This document shows, piece by piece, positions 25,187-34,650 of a stretch of 36,160 nucleotides of DNA (position 1 is its first letter; each line of letters starts with the position of its first letter). The stretch is from Fidelibacterota bacterium. GTDB taxonomy: Bacteria; Fidelibacterota; UBA2242. A program made the translations under genes and the position numbers. The stretch spans positions 1 to 36,160 of the forward strand of contig DSAS01000142.1 in assembly GCA_011046365.1 (NCBI GenBank), given 5' to 3'. The notes beneath the pieces were generated by a model. That model made no database searches. It was not told the DNA's origin and saw only the letters and a program-made list of their open reading frames with translations.

Positions 25187-26134
25187 TCAGTCTTTCTTCA
25201 ACTCCACACTAGTCGCACCCCAGCCGCCGCCGCTACCGTCCGCCGTTTCAAAGGACTCAACAAGCGGCGACTTCGTCAGGACTGACTGCACAATCCGCCG
25301 CAATGTACCGGTACCCTTGCCATGAATGATCCGCACCGAAAAGATTCCCTTTTCCCGGCAGGTAGTCAAATATTCCGGCACCAGGTCCTTCACCTCCCGG
25401 GGATTAAAGGTGTGCAGGTCCAGGATCCCATTGATCGGAATATTAGGCGGTGGGATTCCCTGCAATTGCGAAAATGCCCGACGGGCTTCAGTCACAAAGC
25501 GGACGACCTTTACGCGGTCTTTGCGACCGTCCGGCGCTTCCACACCCGTATGTGCACCAACACCGTCCGGCTTGACAAACATAACGGCTTCATAGACATT
25601 CTCCGGGTTCAGACCGCCGGCTAATATAAGCGGTTTCGGTGAATGCTCTGCCAACTCCCGGCTGATCCGCCAGTCGTGAGTTTTGCCGGTGGCGCCGGAA
25701 GCGCCCCTGACCGGATCAAAGGTATCGGTGATAAAGGCGTCTACCAGCGGGCTGAATTGCTCCATTTCCCTTATTAACTGATCGCGGTTGTCTGCCTGAA
25801 CAACCAGGCTTTTGATAATTTTCAAATCCGGTCGCAATCTCTTTATTTTTAGTAATTCCGGCACGGAAATCGGTCCGTGGAGCTGCACTATGCCACCGTC
25901 CAATTCGGTGCAGAATTCGACGATTTCACCGGCTTCATCGAGATAGGTGATCAATACCGCACAGGAAGGGTCCGGCAAACAGCGGATAATCTCCGCGGCT
26001 TCCGCTTCACTCAAATCTTCCCTGTGCACCGCCAGCCGCAGGGGAAAACCGAGCAGGTCCGCGCCACAGTTAATCAGCATCCCGGCTTCCCGAAGATTAA
26101 TTATTCCGGCGATCTGGACAATCTCATTAAACAT
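25187..26134 (-). CDS. TrpF-like (phosphoribosylanthranilate isomerase-fold) protein fused to a Smr domain
   Basis: 315 residues from the ATG at 26134, whose first 8 bases overlap the end of the pseudouridine synthase gene; a longer start inside that gene is unlikely. Residues 1-225 follow TrpF: G-A-D-L-L-G-F, Q-L-H-G, T-D-T-F-D-P with Asp137 at the catalytic acid position, G-A-S-G-A-T-G-K-T-H-D-W, L-A-G-G-L-N-P-E-N-V and H-T-G-V-E. The catalytic Cys of the usual K-I-C-G motif is Ala9 (Q-I-A-G). Residues ~236-295 are a Smr domain (L-D-L-H-T and I-I-H-G-K-G-T-G-T-L-R), a nuclease or nucleic-acid-binding module. Function unknown. Confidence 0.88.
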   Translation of the reverse strand: MFNEIVQIAGIINLREAGMLINCGADLLGFPLRLAVHREDLSEAEAAEIIRCLPDPSCAVLITYLDEAGEIVEFCTELDGGIVQLHGPISVPELLKIKRLRPDLKIIKSLVVQADNRDQLIREMEQFSPLVDAFITDTFDPVRGASGATGKTHDWRISRELAEHSPKPLILAGGLNPENVYEAVMFVKPDGVGAHTGVEAPDGRKDRVKVVRFVTEARRAFSQLQGIPPPNIPINGILDLHTFNPREVKDLVPEYLTTCREKGIFSVRIIHGKGTGTLRRIVQSVLTKSPLVESFETADGSGGGWGATSVELKKD

Positions 26135-26780
26135 ATTCACACCAGTATTTCGGCACATCGCAGCTGACAATCAACGGTTCCTGCCGGATCGGATGAATAA
26201 TATGCAACGACCGGGCATGCAGGGCGATAGAGCGGTTGGGAAATTTTATTTTCGAACCGTAGCGAAAGTCCCCCAGCAGCGGGAAGCCCCGACTGGCAAA
26301 CTGGACCCGAATCTGATGATGCTTTCCGGATAGTAGCTGCACCTCCGCCTGCGACACACCCGCTTTGAATTGCAACCGCTTAAAACACAGCACCGCATTG
26401 GGTTCACCCGCACTGATGACACTGGTTACGCCGTGCCGCTCGATCCGGTCCAGCCATTCGCCGTTGAGAGGTATTTCGCCCTCTGCCAGACAGTGGTATA
26501 TTTTCCCGATTTGCCGCTGCTGAAACTGCTTCATCAGGCGCCCGGCTGCCTTTGAGGTGCGGGCAAAAACAATCACTCCCGAAGCCGGTCGGTCCAGGCG
26601 GTGAACCAATCCCAGATAGGCATTGCCGGGCTTGTTCGATACCTTTTTAATATAGGCTTTTGCCATCTCCAGCAGCGTCGGGTCGCCGGTCTGATCGCCC
26701 TGAACCAGCATCCCGGGAGGCTTGCAAAGCACCAGCAGGTGATTATCTTCATAGAGAATTTTTAGTTGGTCGAAATTCAT
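26127..26780 (-). CDS. RluA-family pseudouridine synthase without S4 domain
   Basis: 217 residues. The catalytic motif V-H-R-L-D-R-P-A-S-G-V-I-V-F carries the nucleophilic Asp near residue 62; G-K-H-H-Q-I-R-V-Q-F and L-G-D-F-R-Y-G are later family blocks. No N-terminal S4 RNA-binding domain, so it resembles RluA/TruC-sized enzymes acting on rRNA or tRNA uridines. It lies 8 bases after the CHASE8 sensor gene and overlaps the TrpF-Smr gene by 8 bases. Confidence 0.93.
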   Translation of the reverse strand: MNFDQLKILYEDNHLLVLCKPPGMLVQGDQTGDPTLLEMAKAYIKKVSNKPGNAYLGLVHRLDRPASGVIVFARTSKAAGRLMKQFQQRQIGKIYHCLAEGEIPLNGEWLDRIERHGVTSVISAGEPNAVLCFKRLQFKAGVSQAEVQLLSGKHHQIRVQFASRGFPLLGDFRYGSKIKFPNRSIALHARSLHIIHPIRQEPLIVSCDVPKYWCEYV

Positions 26781-26788
26781 CTGAATCG

Positions 26789-28015
26789 TTAAGCCTGGTA
26801 CTCTTTTAGATCGGACAGACCAGACCCGGAGGGCTCGTCGGACAGCTGAAAAATGAATACGGTACCGGATTTCTCACCGAAAAGCGTCCGGATCGGCACA
26901 ATGTTTATACTCAGCCGCTTTTCCCGTGATTGGGAATCCAAAATGGTTAAATAAGCGCTGTTTTCGCCGGTCTGTTCCCGGATAAATTCATGAATTGTCT
27001 GGGCGGTTTTCTGGTGACGCGGAGAAGCCGGCAATTTCAGAATATCAGCGACAAGTTTGCCGATAGCATCAATTTCATTCCAGCCGGTAATTTCCGCAGC
27101 AACGCGGTTGATGATGCTGACCCTGTTTTCCAGATTGGTAATAATAACCGCTTCACTGATTTTCCTAAGCATTGTTATCAGTCTGATCCGTTCTGCCGAC
27201 AGCTCCCTTTCAATTTTTTTTCGCTCTGCCAGTTCCGCTGTCAGTTGCACATTCGTCAGGCGCAACGCCGCCGTCGGGGATTCGACGCGGATTTCCAGCT
27301 CCTCATTCAAATCGTCCAGCTTCCGATAAGCCGCCGACAGGCGCTCCATCATATTGTCAAACTCCCTTGCCAGGAAACCGATTTCATCGTCGGTGTTAAT
27401 CTTCATCCGCTCCTCGAGATTTCCGGCAATGATTTGCTCCACCGTTCTGACCATCCGTTTCAGCGGACGGGTAAATATGCGACTAAGTATTGTAATTGCG
27501 ACGACACCAAACAGAAACAGGCTTACACTGATCAGCGCGATTCGGAACCGGGAAAGTCGCACTTCCGCCTCTAACGTTTTTAATGAAAAGCGGGTGCAGA
27601 GCTGACCGATCTTGCGGTCATTGTATTCCATCGCCTGAACCACCGTTAAAAACTCCGGCGGTGACGATGGTTTTTGCAATTTGATTTCCGCTGCGTTGTC
27701 CGGCTGACGCCGATATTCGACAAAAACTGTGGAATCGGGGCGTAAAACCTGAATCCACAGCAGCTCTTCGTATTGCAACAGCGCCGCAAAAATCTCGTTC
27801 AGGGCGTCCCGGTCTTCAAAATAGAGCGCCGGGGTGGCACCGTAAGCGATCACCCGGCTGATCTGCTGAGCCTTGGTCTCCATGGAACTCATCTGGACTT
27901 TTTCCAGCCTCGTCGGGAAATAGATATAGATAAATACCGAAATCACACCAATCAAACCGGCGACAATCAGAACCAGTTTCGTCCGCAGTGTTGTTTTTAA
28001 AAGCTGATTTACCAT
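26789..28015 (-). CDS. Membrane sensor with CHASE8, HAMP and PAS domains but no output domain
   Basis: 408 residues. TM helix ~13-33; periplasmic ~34-165 resembling CHASE8 of YfiN (Y-G-A-T-P-A-L-Y-F-E-D-R-D-A-L-N-E followed by a strand-rich half); TM helix ~168-190; HAMP ~190-245; coiled coil to ~280; PAS ~285-400 (V-I-I-T-N-L-E-N-R-V-S-I-I-N). The chain then stops, exactly where a HisKA, GGDEF or other output module would normally begin, and the next gene starts 8 bases on. The preceding gene encodes a YfiR-like protein, the known periplasmic partner of a CHASE8 sensor. Either a truncated kinase or a sensor that works through a partner. Confidence 0.85.
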   Translation of the reverse strand: MVNQLLKTTLRTKLVLIVAGLIGVISVFIYIYFPTRLEKVQMSSMETKAQQISRVIAYGATPALYFEDRDALNEIFAALLQYEELLWIQVLRPDSTVFVEYRRQPDNAAEIKLQKPSSPPEFLTVVQAMEYNDRKIGQLCTRFSLKTLEAEVRLSRFRIALISVSLFLFGVVAITILSRIFTRPLKRMVRTVEQIIAGNLEERMKINTDDEIGFLAREFDNMMERLSAAYRKLDDLNEELEIRVESPTAALRLTNVQLTAELAERKKIERELSAERIRLITMLRKISEAVIITNLENRVSIINRVAAEITGWNEIDAIGKLVADILKLPASPRHQKTAQTIHEFIREQTGENSAYLTILDSQSREKRLSINIVPIRTLFGEKSGTVFIFQLSDEPSGSGLSDLKEYQA

Positions 28016-28027
28016 TCGACTTTATTC

Positions 28028-28630
28028 TCAATTTATAATTGTAACCAGGTGCAACAAACGGGAGCTGAAATCGGCGCCCTCATGTTTGGCGCTCTTTTGA
28101 TTGATCAGGATTTCCGGCGTCGCGCCTTTAATGTTCAGGTTTACCGACACCCCGTGTTTCTGATATTCCGGCACTCCGCTCAGGGATAAAACCCGCAGCT
28201 CCCGGGTCAGTGCCGTAATGTCGCTCACCGCCACCGCCCGCAGGGGACCAATGTAAACCACATCAATTTTTTCCGCAACTAGAAATTTCCGCAATTCTGG
28301 GATCGTTCCCAGATGATGACGCCGGACAGCTAAAGGCAGATTTTGTATCCGCAGTGACTCGTCAGCGGCGGCTTCCGCCAGAAAGCTCCTGGCGGTTCGA
28401 TCCGACTGACGCCAGCCACTCTGGCAGACCACTGCCAGCCGCAGCGAATCATCGGTCTGCTTTTCCAGATTTTTATCAAAGGAGAGAATTTTGACGAAGA
28501 GCTGAAACTGCAATTTGACTGGGACCGGTATCTCCTGAGCCTCGCCGTAATTCAGAAACAGCAGAAGCAGCGCAAGGACAGCAACCCATTTTGTATTTAA
28601 TGACAAATGCAGATTGTTCCGCGTTACCAT
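28028..28630 (-). CDS. YfiR-like (DUF4154) periplasmic protein
   Basis: 200 residues with a signal peptide (W-V-A-V-L-A-L-L-L-L-F to G-E-A-Q). The mature part has the family pattern: a start with L-Q-F-Q-L-F-V-K-I-L-S-F, a central I-D-V-V-Y-I-G-P-L, and the ending G-A-T-P-E-I-L-I-N-Q-K-S-A with F-S-S-R-L-L-H-L. In Pseudomonas YfiR is a periplasmic repressor of YfiN. Here the gene sits between a TonB receptor and a CHASE8 sensor, so it may relay ligand information from the outer membrane to the sensor. Confidence 0.82.
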   Translation of the reverse strand: MVTRNNLHLSLNTKWVAVLALLLLFLNYGEAQEIPVPVKLQFQLFVKILSFDKNLEKQTDDSLRLAVVCQSGWRQSDRTARSFLAEAAADESLRIQNLPLAVRRHHLGTIPELRKFLVAEKIDVVYIGPLRAVAVSDITALTRELRVLSLSGVPEYQKHGVSVNLNIKGATPEILINQKSAKHEGADFSSRLLHLVTIIN

Positions 28631-28642
28631 CCTGAATTTTTC

Positions 28643-30602
28643 CTAACGGGAATAGCTAACCACGACACCAATATACCGGCGGGGTTGCACAATCAGCTCC
28701 AGTTCGTGTTCATAGGCAGCCGGGAGCATAATCCCGGTATCGAAAAGATTCTTCACCCGCAGCGAACAGCTGAGTCTTTTCCGGATCCGTGTGACTTTCA
28801 ACCCGGCATTGCATAAAAAATAAGCCGTCGTTTTTGTGTCCCGGATGGAATAGCGACCGCTTTCGTAAATTCCTTCGGAATACAGATATAGCCGAGACAG
28901 GAGCGGCAAAGAGACCCCTGCTTTCAGGATTAATCCCGGTGAATTGGAAAGTGGCTGCCCGGATTCAAAATCGGCTGCCCTTTGCACATTCAGATTAATA
29001 TAAGCATACCAACCCTTTTTCAGGTTCGCCCGGAGGTCCCATTCGACGCCATAAGCCCGGACTTCAGCCAGATTGCGGAATTGCAGCAGTGAATCAGCGG
29101 GGTCCAGCATCTGATCAATCAGATTTTCCATAGAATAGTAGTAAAGCGCCATTTCAGACAGCAGCCCCGCCGAGATGGCCTGCTCCCAGATCAGTTCGCT
29201 GGTGGTGATCTTTTCCGGTTTCAGGGCGCTGTTGCCTTTTGCCAGATAGGGGTCTTCGTAGTAAGTTTCATAAACGTTGGGAGCGCGAAAAGCGCTGCCG
29301 TGGAGTAGCTTCAGGGTACTTGTTGGAAAGGGATTCATGAACAGTCCCAGGCGGGGTGACAAGCCGCCTTTTGAACGGGAGTGCTGATCGTAGCGCATCC
29401 CGGTAATCATTGCGAATTTGGAAGATACCTGGAGTTCATCCTGAAGAAAGACTGCTCCGATTGAATAGGGAAAATTATTGTCGAAATAGACCGTATCCGC
29501 ATCCCAGGATTTGTAGGTTGCCGCCAGATGCTGCTGATATTCGATTCCGCAAAACAGCCGATTTTGGGCATTGATATCCCGGCGGAGCTGTCCTTCAGCG
29601 CCGACCCAGTGACAATTGTTGACATCCCGCCAGTCACTCTCTTCATAGAGATAGATGCCGGTATAGGCGTAGTGATTATAAAACATCCGCAGTGACATCC
29701 GGCTGGCGTGGTCAATCTCCTGATCAAAAATAAGGCAGAGCATCCCCAGGCGGTCCCGGGATTGAGCGGCGTCATCGTTGAACTCCATGCCCCAGGCTGC
29801 CGTCGGGATACCCTTCCAACGATCATTGTAAAGGGCTTCCAGTGTCCATTCCCAGAGGGTCAGCACCGTGTGAAAATTAACAAACTGTTCCCAATCCAGA
29901 CCCCGGGCGATCCCCTCCGAGCCGGCGCGGTCATATTCAGCAAAATATAGGTCCTCGCCGTCGCTGCAGCCAGCTTGTACGGACAGCAACAAATCCAGCT
30001 CCCGACGGGTGGTTGTACCCAGCGTGGCGGCTGCCCGTTTGGTGTTCCACGATCCGGCTTCACAATTCAGATCGAAACCATCAACACCGCGCCCTTTTTT
30101 GGTAACGATATTGATCACACCGAACATGGCATTGCTGCCGTAGAGTGCTGACGACGGTCCGCGCACAAACTCGATCCGCTCCACACTTTCCAAGCCGATA
30201 CCCAGATCATTCCCGATAAACGCCGAACCATAAAAATTCTCATTCAGACGCTGCCCGTTAAGTAAAAGCAGGGTGCGGTTATCGTTATCGCCGGGACGGC
30301 TGAAGCCCCGAATTCCCAGATATTCGTAATTCCGGTCGCTCCGCAGATAGACCCCCCCGCATACTCTGCAGCGCTTCGCTCAGGGTCGTATAGCCGAAGC
30401 GACTGATATCGTCAGCCGTAATGATGCTGATTGACGCCGGCGAATCTTTCGCCCGCTGCGCATACTTCATCGCCGAACTGATCCTGATATTCAGCAACGA
30501 ATCCAGCGTGATCAGCTCCTCCGAATAGTCATCGGCAAGCGCCGGATTCAAGCCCAAAACCAACACCCCAAGCAGCAGATTTACTTTACAGTGCCATTCC
30601 AT
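28643..30602 (-). pseudogene. TonB-dependent outer-membrane receptor, frameshifted at a run of seven G
   Basis: A signal peptide and plug start are encoded from ATG 30602 (A-D-D-Y-S-E-E-L-I-T-L-D-S-L). At seven G (minus strand, 30358-30352) the frame shifts and soon ends at a TGA near 30285. Removing one G continues the expected plug: G-V-Y-L-R-S-D-R-N-Y-E-Y, G-I-R-G-F-S-R-P-G-D, N-G-Q-R-L-N-E, then V-E-R-I-E-F-V-R-G-P-S-S-A-L-Y-G and a beta-barrel to an aromatic C-terminal strand. The restored product would be about 650 residues, normal for this family. The shift may be an assembly error, a phase-variable tract or a true lesion. The substrate is unknown; YfiR and sensor genes follow. Confidence 0.85.
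30352..30358. repeat. Homopolymer tract at the receptor frameshift
   Basis: Seven C on the plus strand (seven G in the coding sense). A tract of six restores the receptor frame. Located in the plug-domain coding region. Confidence 0.85.
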
Positions 30603-30886
30603 CACTCACAAACCTATTTTTTTAGCGATAACAACAGTTACTCTGGTGCAATGATAAATATGCATATCCGATTCTCTGAAAAACGTTATTAAATGTACAA
30701 AAAAATATGGTTAGTCCTTGGGAAAATATCACCTTTCTGCGGTCCGTTCATAAAAATTTAATTGACATTACAGAAATTAATTAACAATTTCACCAACAAA
30801 ATTGGCGGGATTTTTATGTCAAAGAAATATCTTTCGGTAACCTATTGGTTTTGGTGTGTTCTCAATCAACTCATTTGCCGGATGTT

Positions 30887-31768
30887 ATGAACGACTACGA
30901 TACCCTTACCAAGGCGGAATTGATCACTGAAATTCAGAAACTGCGGCAGGCGCTTTCCGCAAAAATCGCTGACACCGCCGATCTTACCCTCATCAACAAA
31001 ATCGGTGGAGCAGTTATCCAGAAAGAACCGATTGCCGATATATTTATGACTCTTTCCAGGCAATTTACAAAAATTTTTAATACCCACGGCATCGGCGTCT
31101 ATCTTCTGGCAAACGACGGGACGCATCTCGTCATGCAGGCAAGCACAATTCCGGCAAAAACCATTCAGTCGGTAAAAAACATCCTCGGTCTCAAGATACC
31201 GGAGGTCGTCATACCCGAAACTCCTGAAAGCCTCTATTTCGCAACTCTCCGCTCCGGCAAGCCGGCAATTTTAAATGAATCCGATAACATTAGCCGCCTG
31301 ATCGGCGAATTCATCACCAACAAACGATATAAAAAATTCATTCCGGCTATCCAGAAGGTACTGGAAATCAAACATGTCGTTATTTTCCCCTTGATTTCCA
31401 GCGACACCGCGCTGGGGATTCTGGATATCTCCAGAAAATCCGCCTTTACGAATCAGGAAATCGAACGTATCCATAATATTACTTTACAGGTTACCGAGGC
31501 TATTTTATATCATAAAGCGGTTCTGGAAAAAGAATCCCTGCTGCGGGAGCTGCAGGAAGCCTATAATAAATTAAAGAAACTCAGTGGTCTGATCCCGATC
31601 TGTTCGCACTGTAAAAAAATCCGCGATGATAACGGTTTCTGGAACCAGGTGGAACAATACATCAGCGAACATACAGACGCCGTCTTTTCCCACGGCATCT
31701 GTCCCGACTGTATGAAAAAACTGTATCCCGATTATTTACTTAATCCGAAAGAACGCAAAAAACCGTGA
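30887..31768 (+). CDS. GAF-domain protein with C-terminal Cys4 motif
   Basis: 293 residues from the ATG at 30887; a TTG-initiated extension is possible but less likely. A short N-terminal coiled coil, a GAF domain ~45-215 (I-F-N-T-H-G-I-G-V-Y-L-L, V-V-I-F-P-L-I-S-S, G-I-L-D-I-S-R-K-S-A-F-T), another helix, then a C-terminal zinc-type motif: I-P-I-C-S-H-C-K-K-I-R-D-D-N-G-F-W and H-G-I-C-P-D-C. That tail is found at the end of many bacterial PAS, GAF and receiver proteins; its role is not established. No kinase or cyclase domain is present. The upstream 281 bases separating it from the receptor gene contain TTGACA at 30762 but no convincing -10. Confidence 0.82.
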   Translation: MNDYDTLTKAELITEIQKLRQALSAKIADTADLTLINKIGGAVIQKEPIADIFMTLSRQFTKIFNTHGIGVYLLANDGTHLVMQASTIPAKTIQSVKNILGLKIPEVVIPETPESLYFATLRSGKPAILNESDNISRLIGEFITNKRYKKFIPAIQKVLEIKHVVIFPLISSDTALGILDISRKSAFTNQEIERIHNITLQVTEAILYHKAVLEKESLLRELQEAYNKLKKLSGLIPICSHCKKIRDDNGFWNQVEQYISEHTDAVFSHGICPDCMKKLYPDYLLNPKERKKP

Positions 31769-31773
31769 ATCCA

Positions 31774-31804
31774 AGAGGGGCTTACCCAGCGGATAAGCCC
31801 TTCT
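31774..31804. terminator. Bidirectional terminator between the GAF gene and ppdK
   Basis: Stem AGAGGGGCTTA / TAAGCCCTTCT (11 pairs, one G-U) around CCCAGCGGA, placed between two convergent genes. T-rich bases follow on the plus side. Confidence 0.75.
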
Positions 31805-31825
31805 GTTCGATACCTTTACCAAATA

Positions 31826-34549
31826 CTATTTATCTTCTTCAATCACCGCCTGAGCAGCCGCCAGACGGGCAATCGGTACCCGATAGGGCGAACAGGAGAC
31901 ATAGTTCATCCCGACTCTGTGACAGAACTTTACGGAGCTCGGTTCGCCCCCGTGTTCGCCACAGATACCGACTTTCAAATCCGGTCTGGTGCTGCGTCCC
32001 TTCTTGGTGCCCATCTCCACCAGCTGTCCGACACCGACCTGATCCAGCACCTGAAAGGGATCAACTTCCAGGATACCATTATCAAGGTAGATAGACAGGA
32101 ATTTACCGGCGTCATCGCGGGAATAGCCGTAGGTCATTTGGGTCAGATCGTTGGTACCAAAGGAGAAAAACTCGGCGGCTTCCGCCACCTCATCGGCGGT
32201 CAGCGCCGCCCGGGGAATCTCGATCATCGTCCCCACCAGGTAGTCAATTTTAGCACCCTTTTCCGCAAAGACCTTTTCAGCCGTGGCGCGGATGATTTCC
32301 TCCTGTTTCACAAATTCCGCCTTGGTACCGATGAGGGGAACCATAATCTCCGGAATGGCATTAATGCCGCGGGCTTTGCAGTTCAGCGCCGCCTCAATGA
32401 TCGCCCGGGCTTGCATTTCCGTAATCTCCGGATAGGTAATTCCCAGCCGGCAGCCGCGGTGTCCCAGCATGGGATTAAATTCCGCCAACGATTCGACCTT
32501 CTGCTTGACCTCTTCCACCGAAACGCCTAATTCTTCCGCCATCTCTTTCTGATTAGCCTCTTCATGGGGCACAAACTCATGCAGCGGCGGGTCCAACAGA
32601 CGAATGGTCACCGGCAAACCGTCCATGGCTTCAAAAATACCCTCAAAGTCACTGCGCTGCATCGGTAGAAGTTTCTCCAATGCTTTCCGCCGACCCTTTT
32701 CGTCATCCGCCAGAATCATCTCCCGCATCACCTTGATGCGGTCACCTTCGAAAAACATATGTTCGGTGCGGGTCAGACCGATGCCCCGGGCACCGAAATT
32801 CCGGGCTACCTGCGAATCCTGGGGTGTATCGGCATTGGTGCGGACATACATCCGGGTGTACTTGTCGCAGAGATCCATCAGTTTGCCAAAGTTGCCGCTG
32901 AGTTCGGGGTCCTTCGTTTCGACTTTCCCTTCCATGACTTCGCCGGTTGAGCCGCTCAGCGAAATCCAGTCGCCCTCTTTATAGGTGTGACCATCTACTA
33001 TCATGGTACGGGTTTTATAATTGATATTAATACTGCCGGCACCCGACACACAGCATTTGCCCATGCCCCGCGCAACGACCGCGGCGTGGGATGTCATTCC
33101 GCCCCGGGCTGTCAAAATACCTTTGGCGGCATGCATACCAGCCAGGTCTTCAGGTGAGGTTTCAATCCGCACCAGAATGACCTTCTCACCCCGGGATGCC
33201 CATTCCTGGGCTTCATCGGCAAAGAAGACGATTTTGCCGGTGGCTGCACCGGGAGATGCCGGTAAACCCTTGGCGATCACCTTCGCTTTGGTCAGCGCCT
33301 CGGTAGCAAAAACCGGGTGCAGCAGCTCGTCGAGCCGATTCGGTGCAACCCGCATGACGGCGGTTTTTTCATCAATCATGCCGTCTTCCAGCATGTCAAT
33401 GGCAATCTTTACCATTGCCGCGCCGGTACGTTTGCCGTTGCGGGTCTGGAGTAGCCAGAGTCTGCCATCCTGAATGGTAAACTCCAGGTCCTGCATATCT
33501 TTATAATGATTTTCCAGTTTGGTTTCGATTTCACAAAGCTGTTTATACACCTTCGGCATTGTCTCTTCCAGAGACGGATATTTGGACTTGCGCTCTTCCT
33601 CGGATACATTGGCTAACTGCGCCCAGCGCCTGGAACCTTCCAGGGTAATCTGCTGCGGCGTCCGAATCCCGGCGACGACATCCTCACCCTGAGCGTCAAT
33701 CAGATATTCACCATTAAAAATGTTTTCACCGGTTCCGGCATCCCGGGTAAACGCCACACCAGTGGCGGAGTTTTTACCCATATTCCCGTAGACCATCGCC
33801 TGTACATTCACGGCGGTACCCCAATCATCCGGAATGCCTTCCATGCGACGATAGACAATCGCCCGCTCATTATTCCAGGAACCGAAAACGGCGCCGATCG
33901 CACCCCAGAGCTGATCCCAGGGGTCGGTGGGAAAATCGTGACCGGTGAAATTTTTAACCGCGGCTTTAAATTTTTCCACCAATTCCTTCAGGTCTGCCGT
34001 GGTCAATTCGGTATCCAGCTCGACGCCTTTTACCTCTTTCAAGGATTCAATAATTTCCTCAAAGGGGTCCACGTCCTCTTTGCTCTCCGGCTTTAGCCCC
34101 AGTACCACATCGCCGTACATCTGGACGAAACGCCGGTAAGAATCCCAGGCAAAACGTTCGTTGTTGGATTTCTTTGCCAGACCGACAACGGTTTCATCAT
34201 TTAATCCCAGATTCAAAACGGTATCCATCATACCGGGCATCGAAGCACGCGCACCGGAGCGGACCGACACCAGCAGAGGATTTTCCTTGTCGCCAAATTT
34301 GGCATCCATAATTTTTTCAATATGCCTGACACCGGCTTCCACCTCTGCCTCTATCAGGGCAGCGGCTTTTTCCGCGCCCTCTTTTGTCCAGATGGTACAG
34401 GCTTCCGTCGTAATTGTAAATCCAGCGGGAACCGGAATTCCGATGCGGTTCATTTCAGCCAGGTTGGCACCTTTGCCGCCCAACAGATTTTTATCGGTGG
34501 CTTTTCCTTCGGCTTTGCCGGCACCGAACATGTACACATATTTAGACAT
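31826..34549 (-). CDS. ppdK: Pyruvate, phosphate dikinase
   Basis: Interconverts pyruvate, ATP and phosphate with PEP, AMP and pyrophosphate; cytoplasmic. 907 residues, full length. N-terminal ATP-grasp domain (K-N-L-L-G-G-K-G-A-N-L-A-E-M, S-V-R-S-G-A-R-A-S-M-P-G-M-M-D-T); swivelling phosphohistidine domain with G-G-M-T-S-H-A-A-V-V-A-R; C-terminal PEP barrel with S-F-G-T-N-D-L-T-Q-M-T and G-I-C-G-E-H-G-G, including the catalytic Cys. It stands alone, with no ribosome site beyond AGAGG-like bases. It could supply PEP for DAHP synthase or run glycolytically with pyrophosphate; direction cannot be told from sequence. Confidence 0.98.
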   Translation of the reverse strand: MSKYVYMFGAGKAEGKATDKNLLGGKGANLAEMNRIGIPVPAGFTITTEACTIWTKEGAEKAAALIEAEVEAGVRHIEKIMDAKFGDKENPLLVSVRSGARASMPGMMDTVLNLGLNDETVVGLAKKSNNERFAWDSYRRFVQMYGDVVLGLKPESKEDVDPFEEIIESLKEVKGVELDTELTTADLKELVEKFKAAVKNFTGHDFPTDPWDQLWGAIGAVFGSWNNERAIVYRRMEGIPDDWGTAVNVQAMVYGNMGKNSATGVAFTRDAGTGENIFNGEYLIDAQGEDVVAGIRTPQQITLEGSRRWAQLANVSEEERKSKYPSLEETMPKVYKQLCEIETKLENHYKDMQDLEFTIQDGRLWLLQTRNGKRTGAAMVKIAIDMLEDGMIDEKTAVMRVAPNRLDELLHPVFATEALTKAKVIAKGLPASPGAATGKIVFFADEAQEWASRGEKVILVRIETSPEDLAGMHAAKGILTARGGMTSHAAVVARGMGKCCVSGAGSININYKTRTMIVDGHTYKEGDWISLSGSTGEVMEGKVETKDPELSGNFGKLMDLCDKYTRMYVRTNADTPQDSQVARNFGARGIGLTRTEHMFFEGDRIKVMREMILADDEKGRRKALEKLLPMQRSDFEGIFEAMDGLPVTIRLLDPPLHEFVPHEEANQKEMAEELGVSVEEVKQKVESLAEFNPMLGHRGCRLGITYPEITEMQARAIIEAALNCKARGINAIPEIMVPLIGTKAEFVKQEEIIRATAEKVFAEKGAKIDYLVGTMIEIPRAALTADEVAEAAEFFSFGTNDLTQMTYGYSRDDAGKFLSIYLDNGILEVDPFQVLDQVGVGQLVEMGTKKGRSTRPDLKVGICGEHGGEPSSVKFCHRVGMNYVSCSPYRVPIARLAAAQAVIEEDK

Positions 34550-34650
34550 AAAATACCTCTTTAATTAATGGTTAATCCCTAGTTACATCAGCATAAAAGT
34601 TATCATATTTATTGGCAACATTCAAGTAATTGCTCGCCCTGCGGTGCCCC

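Noticed and set aside
30762-30790. TTGACA as a promoter for the GAF gene.
   Set aside because: No acceptable -10 box occurs at 16-18 bases spacing.
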